Of a stretch of 64,000 nucleotides of DNA, positions 1 through 10,346 are shown one piece after another. Positions within the stretch are counted from its first letter, which is position 1. Each line of letters starts with the position of its first letter. The stretch is from assembly GCA_008694505.1 (NCBI GenBank), contig VZDJ01007747.1, positions 14,040,059-14,104,058 of the forward strand. The letters are read 5' to 3'. Both the position numbers and the translations under genes were made by a program. The notes under the pieces are model-generated. The model searched no databases, was not told where the DNA came from, and saw only the letters and a program-made list of their open reading frames with translations. The stretch is from Cyanoderma ruficeps. Lineage: Eukaryota; Chordata; Aves; Passeriformes; Timaliidae.

Positions 1-2163
1 TATAATTTTTGTCAAATCTTAGTTTTTCAGAGAGAAAAGTTGGGGTTTTTTTCAGAGAGAAGTTTTTTCCCTAGAAATTTCTTACTCAAAATTACTATTT
101 TACCCTTCTTTCTTAAGTTTCATCTAAAGCAATATTTTGCCACTGAAAAGATCTTCTGATCTTTTCATCATTTATCTTGTGCAAAGGAACATTAAGTTTA
201 TCCTATGTTTTTTTTTATATTTCATAATTATTAACCACAAAGGGACATTTTATAATGGGAAAGGTTAGGATCCCAAGTGTCAGAATTATGTATCGGAGTC
301 TTTAGCTTTAGGCAGGAAAAGGTTGAATTAAACAGTTGGTACAGCACAACTGTATCTTGTAAAGAAAGGCCTCATAATATAGAGGGGAAAAAAGTCAGGC
401 TAAAATCTGACAAATGTGGAATTAAGGCCCAAGGAAGCACTCAAAAATTCTAGCTAGAGAAACTCCTCAATGTCTGGAGTCAAACTCTGCCCAGTTTGAG
501 ACTTTACAAGTATTTTTCCTTTTGGTAGCAACTATGAAAAGTAACTGTGTTTATATTATTTTAAGATGATCTATACTTTAACCACTTTTTAAGTGTAAAG
601 TAGACTTTTGATTTTTATTTTTATCAGATTTGTATTTTGCCAGATACATATACTATCAAATTCTGTGCAACTATTTCAAAACATAGTGTACTGCTTTGAC
701 TATGACCAAGATTTATCATGTTTGTCTTGTTTCTTGAAGAGGGACGCTCTGAACCAAACTTTTTTTCCTGGAAAGAAATATGCATGTGTCTCTTCATCTT
801 ATCACATGGGCTTGTCCAATACAAGATTTAGGTAATGACAAATCTTAGAGTTTCAAAATGTGTAACTTCCCTTTTAAATGTTTAAAATTCAACTATAACA
901 TGCTATAAAATTCTCTTACTATAAAATCATTATTATTTAGCAAGAAGCCATTTGCTACTTAGTTGTTTGAAACCTAGTTTAATGTTATTAATTTCTATTT
1001 ATCCAATATTTCATATTAAAGTGCACTTTTGTGTAATATAAAGAAACATAAAAAACCCATAAAAAATATTGTTTCTTTGCAGCAAATGTATGTAATGCCT
1101 TCAATCTCTTTAATTAAGTAGAAACCTGTCCAATATCAAAAAGGAGTGACATGATACAACAGCATGTGTGACGGAAGGTTAAAACAGTAGCAGAAACCTT
1201 ACAGGAAATAATTTTGTGACAAAACTGCCACATGCAGTTCAAGGAAAAAGGACATAAATGAATGCAAAACTGCTAACAAAAATTGATTATTACCAGTAGT
1301 TCAGGACCAACCAAGGAAATTAGCATTATTTTTAATATTTAGTCCGTAAAATTCTTTCTTGTATGTCTCTAAAACTGATGCACTCTCTAATGTCTGTAAA
1401 GGCATTGAAAATGTAAACCTTATCTGAAATTTAGAGGCTGATAAAATTGATTTTGTCTTTTGTTTGGTTCTTCATTAAGGCATGATTTTTGCTTTATATT
1501 TCTTCTGTTGACTTCACCATTATATTTCTGTTGTGAAAGGTTATTTTTAGTAACCACAGATTATTTCAAATTTTAGAATAATGTCTGCTTTAGAGAATTT
1601 TTTAGTTTCTAGTTTTGTTTCATCGGATGTTTCACAATCTTCGTTCCTACTTCCTGTTGATTTGACAAATTTAATCCAGTTTACAAATTTAAGCTGGTCT
1701 TTTCTGTCTTTTTCTTTCTGACAATTTCTCTTAAAAAGCTAATTGTATTTTGATGAAACATGTTTAAACAAGACATGATAAGAATGAGTATAAATAAATT
1801 TGGCTTCTACAGGGCTGTTTCTAGGTTTGTGTGTGTTGAGGTTTAGGGGGGTGGGGGATGGTTGCTTTGGTGTTCTGGGGATTTTTTTGTTTGGGTTGTT
1901 TTATTGTTGGTTTTTTGTTTTTTTCTCACCTTCACAATATGTTGGGAAAACTGTGGGCAGCTCAGATGTGTTGTGTGCCAGGAGGAAGTCATCCTTACCA
2001 AATGTGATAAGTCTGTTACCTCTTTGCTGGAATCCTTTCTGTAGTCTGCCTTGTCAGTATGTGAAGACAGAACAGCTTAAAATATAAACTGAGCAGGCAG
2101 GGGAGAAGCATGGGAAGGGGGAGGCACTGCTAGAGTTACAATCATGCCCTGGTTCTGAGGTGT
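1..2163. other. AT-rich unique DNA, no gene seen
   Basis: I see no gene or recognisable repeat in this stretch. It is AT-rich with many short homopolymer runs, and reading frames are short and broken on both strands. A G/T-rich patch at about 1830-1930 is low complexity. A short frame through about 1950-2040 reads cysteine-rich but is not a domain I can name. Confidence 0.6.
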
Positions 2164-2208
2164 CATGGTGCTGCTGATCCCTGCCAAAGTCACGTCAGCA
2201 GCACCGTG
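2164..2208. other. GC-rich inverted repeat (possible hairpin)
   Basis: The arms at 2164-2177 and 2195-2208 are complementary over 14 positions with one G-T wobble, enclosing a 17-base loop. The inner 11 bp (2167-2177 and 2195-2205) pair perfectly and are GC-rich, unlike the surrounding DNA. A hairpin could form in RNA or single-stranded DNA. No small-RNA family is recognised, and an 11-bp perfect stem is roughly what chance gives in 64 kb. Confidence 0.5.
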
Positions 2209-3702
2209 GAGGTTTGTAGGATTGCTCATATCAAATGGCAAGCACCAGTTCTGAAGGTTTCTTCTGAGGGATGTTGTTTTTTCTTTCTGTTAACCCGCTG
2301 AGTAAGCCAGCTGGTGCATGATCCTTCCTTTTATGGGACATTTAAAAGGGACAGGGATTTGCAAGATGTATTTAGGTACTAGAGAACAAACAGAACTCAT
2401 ATATGCATAATGTGAGCAACATGCAGATTTTGTCTTTCATACGTGTATGTTATTAAACACCGACTGATTCTGTTATTTTAAAAGTCCTTGCAAAGTCTTG
2501 TCTCAGATTTCCTTTGTCTTTTGAAGCAAACATTCCTCCAAGCTAATCATGTTCAGCATTTTAAAAATTTGGCTATTGTTATGAGAGGTCACAAGAATTT
2601 TATAGCTGCTTTTTAGATGAAAGAAGCAACCTGTGATTGGTAGTGCCTGGGGTTTGCATCAGTACACTGCTAATAGTCCACTAGATTTAACAAGGATTTA
2701 GCAGTAATGACAAAATCTTCTATTGAATCTAGATAAGTGTTGCATTTTTAAATTATTTAATTACAAAAGATGGTCTTTTAAGAGGGTTGGCCTAGAGGCT
2801 ATGTGAATTGTATTGTTAGATAATGATACTTGGATGTTAGGCCAAAATGTCAGGAGACCATTGGACTCTATTAAGAAAATAGCAGTGCAGTTTCTGTTCT
2901 AAAAAGATATTACTTTTATTTTGTTTACTGAAATACTTTGAGTTTAAAACATAAAACTGCTGTATTTATCTAAGTATGTCTTGTGTATGAAATATTTCTG
3001 TCAATTTTTTTCACTCTTGTCCCAAACTTTGGCTCCCTAACCCATCTAATACAGACAAATTGTTCACATAGATTGTACAAGCATATTTTCTAGCAAACTT
3101 TTTGGTCAGTGGATAAAATGGATTTCAGTCTGAAATTTGAATTTTTAGATTTTTGCTTCAAAATCTTCTTTTAATTTCTCAATTTTTCATCAGTTTTCTA
3201 GCATGTAGTTTAAACTTCATTTTTACTATAAAATAGATTTTCTTCCCCCTGTATTTAGAGATTGCATCTTTCTATGTTATGAAGGTTGTCTTTGTGTATT
3301 AGATCTGTCTTTTTTAAAGCTTGATTCTGGGGAGCAAATGCAAAACAATTGATTTGATAGATTGTTTTGTTGTGCAGGAATCATTACTAAATAATGCAGT
3401 ATTGCTGTAAGAAAAAAAGGGGGCCAAAAAGGATAGGCTGAACCATGAGGGTTATCTCACAACAGCCCATTAGATTAATTCACTTAAAGATGATATGTAC
3501 ATATATGTGTATGTGTGTGTGTATCTGTAAGTATTTGGTAGTCTTCTTACAAAGATCTTTAGTCTTAGTGAGAGAGAAAAAATATTTACCAGGAAGCTCG
3601 GTGTGTTATATTGCTTTTCAAGGCTGTCAGGGAGAAAATGGAAATAAATATTTTTAAAAAGGTATGGGTTTTCAAGCCCATGGCACTGAAAATTGTTGTA
3701 TT
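2209..3702. other. Unique AT-rich DNA with a short TG tract
   Basis: No gene is seen. An imperfect alternating purine-pyrimidine tract (TATG/TG units) lies at about 3494-3524. A phrase at about 2785 faintly resembles a CR1 3' end but lacks the rest of the element. Confidence 0.55.
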
Positions 3703-3855
3703 GTTCTTAGAAACCTTTTAGAGCAAGATGTTGCTAACTCCAAGGTCATGGGTTCGATCCCTGTATGGGCCATTCACTTAAGATCTGGATTTAATGATCC
3801 TTCTGGGTTTCTTCCAATTCAGAGTGTTCTGTGATTCTGTGAAAAATTCTGTGAT
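3703..3855 (+). mobile_element. tRNA-Ile/CR1 chimeric SINE (TguSINE1 type)
   Basis: This is a short retroposon with a tRNA head and a LINE tail. At 3718-3771 the sequence follows the 3' two-thirds of a tRNA-Ile gene: the TTAGAGC of the D arm, a GCTAA(..)CTCCAAGGTC anticodon/variable part with a small deletion, a perfect pol III B box (GGTTCGATCCC) and a terminal GGGCCA. It then passes directly into a CR1 3' end (TGATCCTTCTGGGT, CTTCCAATTCAG) and an ATTCTGTG-unit tail at about 3825-3855. Such SINEs depend on CR1 reverse transcriptase acting on the shared tail. The extreme 5' end, including the A box at about 3703-3720, is poorly conserved, so this copy is old or 5' damaged. No clear target-site duplication is seen. 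The tRNA/CR1 fusion is seen directly; the family name is from memory. Confidence 0.85.
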
Positions 3856-6800
3856 ATCATATTTATTAATTCATGAGAAATCCAAGTTTTCTATCTGGTT
3901 TTGTTCCTTTCTTTATGGACACTAATACAGTAAATAATCAGTAAGACATCTCAATTTCAGAGGCAGAAATGTAAATTTATCTTCAAATAAAAAAATTCCT
4001 TCATGTAGGAACATAGCTACTTTTGCAGTCTTAGGGGGCAGTTTTATTTAAAGTACAATCATAACAAATATGTGGAATAAATTGCTTTCACCTCTATAGT
4101 AGCTAATAAACCCCCTTAACACCACAATGGTACTTAAATCTAGAATAGGTTTGAAAGAAGAAAATAAAGTTGTGGGTTTTCCACCTTGGGAGATCTGGAT
4201 AGACTTTAGAAGTTCCCAACAGATGAAAATATTTTTCTTGTTGATGTTTTTGTTCTTGTTTCACTGCTGTGAATAATACTGCATTATATTTGGAACCAAA
4301 TCCCTGCAGGTAAAAACCACGAGGGAACTCTCAGCAAGTGATAATTCCATTGCTGAGTTACCACATACTACTGCTACATATACCTTGATTTCATCTAAGT
4401 AGTTGTGTTTTACTATGCTTAGGGATGTAAACATGCTTTTACATCACTACATTTAGTGATGCAAATGAAATTGTTGTCATGTATAGGGATGTTCTTTGCA
4501 TGTGCCAAAAAGCATTGGTGTGTACAGAGAATACCTTGTTCATTTCTGCAGATTTGGGATGAAACCTGTAGTACCTAGGGTTTCTTTTGTAGCATGCTTT
4601 GTGAGCATTAGCACCTTGTAGCTAATGCCACAATTACTATTTTATTTACTGTAAATTGAGAAGATTCTTTTTACATGATTTTGGTTTTTGAACCTTTGTT
4701 TTGAGGTTTGTATTTGAATATTATTTTCTACAAAGTGTGATTTCTAGTTTTGTTTTGTGATTTTTTGGAGTGTAGTAGACCACTGTACTGCTCTTCTAAA
4801 AAAAAAAAGGCTGACATATTTACACACACATGTCTGCATTACTCTAACATGTGCAAGTATAGGCGCATAAAAATCTTCGTGTTTTTTTCATAATTTATAA
4901 AAACTGTAATTTTGGTCTAGCTACTTGTACACATTAACAAGTAATACCTTTTTTTTTTTGTATTTATATTCATGTTGTGGCAAGAACAGGGTTTTTTCCA
5001 AGGAATACAAGTAGAAACGACCATCTTGAATGTGACGATTGTCTGTGTGATATCTAAAAAGGGCATGTGTACATATATATCTGTGTATATAGATAGGTGT
5101 TGTGTCCCAGATGTATTTTCACATGCAGTCAACATGCTGTCGTAATAAATGGGTTTGTTTCAGCCTCATATTTACAGCTCTGCATGTATTTGTAGGTATG
5201 CTTGCATGCACTACATTTAGTTTCCAGTAGATAGTGGTGTTAATTGTATTTATTATTTTATTTTCCAGTGTATATAGGGTGTTAAGGGATGAAGCATCAT
5301 AAACAAAGTATCAATTCTCTTGGAGGTTCTGCTTATAATTTTGAGTTTGCCTTTTGTAGTGCCATGCTCTCTATACAAATGTTTTAAATCTTAAATTCAG
5401 TTCTTCCAATTCATTGGTAAAGATTTTGAGAATTCCTTATTTAGACAATTCCATTAAAGTTGTGACTTTTGTCTTAGCCTTACTTCAAGCCATCCTTGTG
5501 CCATAATTGTCTTTCCCCTTTTTTTTCCCTCTTATCTGCAGCTGTGGTTTCTTTCTCTCCTCCATTCCATGCTAGATGAGTTGCACACCTTCAGAATGCT
5601 TCATGTCATCCTCCTCATATATAATTTAAAACAGTCACCTGTGTATTAATGGTAGCACTGAATTAAAAAATATAATATCTGAAACATTATATTTACATCA
5701 TTTTGTCCCCACATATTTAGTTTTCTCCTCTGTTTCTTTTTCTATATTCTGTGGAGTCTTCTTGCAGTAACAAGAATTGACTCTTTCTTAGACACGAGTT
5801 TTTGAAGTTTGTATTTGCTCCCATACTAACTCCGGGGCTGGAGCCTGGATGGCACCAAGCTTGCTTACCTCCATGTTTTATGCTTATGACAAGACACAGT
5901 CATTTCAAGATCTAGTGACTAGAGCTGGGAAAAGCCTCTTTTCTACCAGTGATATACAAGTCACAACACCTGTTTAGAGAGCTTCATATGCTCAGATCTT
6001 GCCATGAGCTCCATATAGATCTGGGGATATGGGCACTGCCTGTCTCCTGCACTCCGCTGTCCCTTGTGCAACATCTTTTTGTGAGAAATCTGACAGACTG
6101 TCTTTCTCCTGGAAAACAGGACATGGCAATAACTAACTGCTCAAATTGCATCTCAAATCACAAGATACTGCATATAGTGCATCCCATTATTCACAGGTTC
6201 TGGTGTCTCTAATTTACCTGAGGCTTTCTTCAGAGGAAGGCTCTTCTCCCCCGATCCAGTTGGGGTGTCAGATCTAAAGCCACTTGCTACAATGGAGACA
6301 AAGATGCTCCATGAACCATACAATCAGCAGGCAGTGAATGTCAGCTATAAGATGGTATCTTGGGGCTCGTCTGACATGTGAGAAATTTGCTCTGGTCTCT
6401 TTCCTACCATGCATAGCTGCTACAGCCACTGCTTTGCCTTGCTGAATGATAGCAGTATTGCTTTAGTATTTGTTCTTTACTGTTAGTTCACTTGTTTTCT
6501 TAAGCTCGACTAAGGAATTCTTGCAATCTTATTACTTACCTTTTTCTTTCTTTTTTTCCAGTATTTATGAATTTTTTTTTTTACTTCTGAATTTGTGAAT
6601 CTATACAGTGTGTTTGTTAATTAGAGAAAACAGCAAATGTAGATCAGTGCTGTAGCAACAACTAGCATTAACAGACTATCTTTTCAAATTCTGTTTATTA
6701 GTACTACCTCTAAGTTAGTTAATTTCAATGATTTTGGTTTCTCTGTCTGGTGCAAAGCCTATAGGTGTTCTTCCAATATAATCCTATAGTGTTGTCAGAA

Positions 6801-7434
6801 ACGTCAGCAGGTTTCGTGTAGAGAATTAAGTTGTGCCGAGAATTAGTTAGGATTAACCCTTTTTCCATAGGAAGGGGAACTTCAGGGTCCAAAGCCACAC
6901 GAGTATGAGGAGACATCGTACAACTGCTGGGATGGGTGGTTTGGCTCTCGAGAAAAAGGCAAGCAGTCTGGGGAGTGACACTTGCAAGGAGGCCGCTTTC
7001 AATAGCTCAGCCAAGGACCTTCTAGGATTTCTTTAACTGAATTTAGTGAACTGAACAAAGCAACTTCTAGCACAACCTCAATTTGAAGTTCTCTCAGTGC
7101 CTTGAGATGGAAAAATTCAACATTCAGTAGCAGATTGAAGGGTAAATTGATTTAAGCTCTATACTTTAGAAGTGAAATATTACAGCAGTCAGGATCAGGA
7201 TGGCCTCAAATTAGACATTTCTGCAGGCAAGTGTAAATTCTGAATTTTAAAGACAAGTGTTATTTATGGTAGCATTAAGAATCACCTTGCTCTCTTCAGC
7301 CCACCAGTGAATTGCTGTAAGTTTGTGTCCACTATATTTATTTACCACAAGGGTCTTTGCTCTGCTTCAAGGCTACCCTGAGGCATCCTGATTCCTATCC
7401 ATGTCATGGTACTGTGATGCAGCTTCAAAGTGTC
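3856..7434. other. Unique DNA, no gene recognised
   Basis: Nothing definite is present. Base composition is more balanced between about 5820 and 6450, where short frames occur on both strands, but none shows a domain, credible splice sites or homology that I recognise. This sub-stretch could be a very old repeat or a pseudogene. Confidence 0.5.
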
Positions 7435-7450
7435 GAAGCCTTAAGGCTTC
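7435..7450. repeat. 16-bp perfect palindrome
   Basis: GAAGCCTT is followed directly by its reverse complement. The inner 14 bp are identical to the palindrome at 25012-25025. No bound factor is assigned. Confidence 0.7.
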
Positions 7451-10104
7451 CTGGAACACAGCAGAAAGACCTGTAGCTGGCTGAATAAAACACTGCAAAT
7501 TTCCCAAATTTTGGTGCCTTGGGCAAATACCCTGTTTGTTTTTCTGTTATTCCCCTTCGAGGTTGGCTTTGAAGGATCCAGTGCTATGTCAGGCATCAAC
7601 TTATGAGAAGCAAAGGTACTGCATGTCTTGGCAGATCTGAAGATATTTTGAAGTGCTGAGGGGATTGATCTTGAATTTCAGGTTTCAAGGGCTGAGGAAG
7701 TGCATCATGCATCATCAGTGAAAGAATTTGTAATCGAGACAGTAATGGCAATTGGAGTAACAGTTGTTTTAATGCCAGTTGAATGACAGAGGCAGTAGGT
7801 AAATGTTTTGTTCACCTACACCAATGACCAACAGGCTAACCTTAGTTTTTTAACGTGCACGATTTGGTGTTGAAGTAAAGACATTCTAAAGTAGCCAAAA
7901 TAAAGGACATCAAAAGCCAAAATAACAAAAAAGTCCCCCTCTCTACTCTGATTTCAAGCTGCACAGTGTGAAGCTAAGGTGTCTGCACATTGCTATAACC
8001 ATGGTAAACTCATTATTGGAATGACAATGTGGTTAATTAAAAATTATTTACATGCATCTCCTTGCTACAGAATTCATCATAAGCTGTAAAATCCAGCTAC
8101 GAAACAGTACATATTTGGATAGTTAGTCCATCTCGAGTCTATGTTTAATTACATTGTTGACTCGAACTTGGAAGTGCAAACTGAAGAACTGACATACCCC
8201 TAAGCTGATTAAATTGCTAACAGCTACTAAAATGTGTTTCACGGCCATGCCACTCCTGCCTGCAGCTTCCTGCTTTTCTTAGACTGGCTTAGGCTGCATC
8301 CATTTTAGCTGAATGAGTGAGTCCAATCAACACAAAAAAGAAGGAACAAGCAATAGAAAAAAGGGGGAAAGAAGAGGAGAAGGAATAGTTTTAATTGTTT
8401 TAGATTCCCAAACTGGTCCCAATTCCAGAAAAATCGCGTGCTGATGCAGAGGAGGGAAGCATGTGGGAACAATCCACTGAGCTTGCTTTTTGAGTCACAG
8501 CTTGCATGTACCAGGACAGCCGTAGTATGAATTATATTTTAGATTGTTTCAAGTGTATTATGCTTACAGCATAGCCACAATGCTGGCTGCAGCAGACACA
8601 TGCAGATACACTTGGGAAAAAGATCAGATTTAAATTCAGTTCATTTTCCAGTCCTTTTTTAATAGACCAACTTCTTTTACTAGATAGTGACTGGAGTTGA
8701 CAGCACGCTTCAGGTCTATATTTACCATGCTTAACACACATTTATTCTTCATTTCTATTTCCCTGGAAAAGGAAATATATTTTGCTTTTATCACTAAGCA
8801 CTGTAATACTGATATACCCAGAAAGAACCTGAATTTTCTTCTGTGAATTACAAAGTCTGCAGGCAAAGTATTTTGTTTCATTCCAAGTAAATGGTGCGTG
8901 GGGTTGTATAGCACAAACAGTAACCTTGAGTGCTAGTTGATATCAGCAAAAGATTTCTTGAGAGTAGAAGAAATCTTATAAATGATCTCCTGTATGTTGC
9001 TAATACTGGATTCCCTGCTAAGCCAGAGTAAACAGAAAGGATGTTAAAACAACTGCAGAAGAGATTTCAGTTTGAAATCCAACTATAGCATTTCATCAGA
9101 ATCCCAGTTTACTTTCAGCATTAAGGACCACAGTAGGTAAAGTTAACATCTGTAAATGGAAAGCTGATCTATGGAAAATTGTGGTCAAGGGGCATGAATT
9201 CTTTGTTTGCATTTTTAAATGAAGAAAATAGCACAGAAATAATAGCACATTTCAGATACTCTAGAAAGAAATAAATTTTGTTCTCATCCTGCTTTCTTAA
9301 TCATATTCTTTTCCTGAAATAAAGTTGATTTTATTAGTCAAGGCTTTATCCTAAATAATATTGCAAATATGGTCCTATGGTTTTTGGGGTTTTTTTTCCC
9401 GAAGTCTTTGTTATCTAAAGCTTCTGTGGATTTTGTATCTAACCTAAATGATTCTTATGATTCTATGCATGCTGAACACTTCGAAATCAGGTCCATAAAA
9501 GCTGCATCCCTCTGCACTGCTACTATTATTTTTAAAATCCTTTCAGAGAGATTGTCTGAAAGGAAGTTACAAATTCAGACACTTTTCTGAGAAAAATGCC
9601 ACCAATTATGCATCTTTCTTGGTCTGTATAATAAGTCATGGTAATATTTTTATTTGCTGCATTTTGTATACACTTATGTATATAAATAATACAAAGATGC
9701 ATGACTCAAGCTGTGAAAATAATGGATTTTTAGTTTACCTCCCAAATAATGTAAAAGACCCAAAGAAGCCTCAGATGATTTATTCATACTAAGCCAAATT
9801 TTTTCTTTCAAAATTCATGATAGAGATGAGTTGAAAAATGGTCTTGTGTGGGAAGAAGCCTCTTTTAAATTAAAAGGTAATATAAGTGATGGAAATGTTA
9901 CTTTTCTGTAAATTAGAGAAGATGGATGGTATTTTTGAAAGTAAGAGAATTGAAGGTCTTAAAAATGAAAAAATTGCAGTTGCACCATTGGTCAGTTTTA
10001 ATGAAGTCAATAATTGGGGGAGAAACTTCAACTGTTGTACATTTTTACAGAGATGTGAATAACAGCTGAAATAGCTTTATCAAAAATAATTCAAACCAAA
10101 CCAT
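7451..10104. other. Unique DNA, possible conserved non-coding block
   Basis: No gene or transposon is recognised. Within about 7840-8350 the sequence has AT-rich homeodomain-type cores (TTAATTAA near 8034, TTTAATTA near 8141) and retained CpGs. Avian conserved non-coding elements can look like this, but conservation cannot be judged from one genome. Confidence 0.35.
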
Positions 10105-10260
10105 ACGGGGTTGAATTTGTTACAGAATAATGGGGTTTCTAGATTCAAACATGGTGGTGGATCTCACATATATGAAATTTATTAAAGCAGCTGATACTGT
10201 CTCAGTTGGGATTCCTATGAGCGAGCCAGGAGATTGTAGTTTAGATAAAACCAAGGTAAG
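10105..10260 (+). mobile_element. CR1 LINE fragment, reverse-transcriptase region
   Basis: A 46-codon frame reads like the reverse-transcriptase motif A neighbourhood of CR1 ORF2. The segment VDLTYMKFIKAADTVS (about 10157-10204) aligns with the CR1 pattern VDVVYLDFSKAFDTVS, and CSLDKT further on matches CGLDEWT. The first Asp of motif A, which binds catalytic metal in active enzymes, is Lys here, while the second Asp is kept at 10193-10195. An upstream TGA and a TAA just after 10258 close the frame. Nothing else of CR1 is seen on either side, so this is an isolated internal fragment, dead and strongly diverged. The similarity was judged against a recalled consensus. Confidence 0.7.
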
Positions 10261-10302
10261 GTAAGTGCAATGCTGTTTGGGAAAGAAGGTGTTTTCAGAA
10301 AG

Positions 10303-10346
10303 GTTAGATAGTACCTGCCTTCTAGTTAGATAGTATCTGCTCTTGG
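10303..10346. repeat. 22-bp tandem duplication, two copies
   Basis: GTTAGATAGTACCTGCC and GTTAGATAGTATCTGCT start 22 bp apart and run head to tail with a few differences. It looks like a local slippage duplication. Confidence 0.7.

Noticed and set aside
6292..6381. Short ATG-initiated frame of 29 codons resembling coding DNA
   Set aside because: It is too short, has an upstream in-frame stop, no splice support and no recognised protein.
10130..10258. Cellular exon flanked by an AG acceptor (TTTCTAG) and a GTAAGG donor
   Set aside because: The encoded sequence matches the CR1 reverse-transcriptase motif A region, so the splice-like signals are coincidental.
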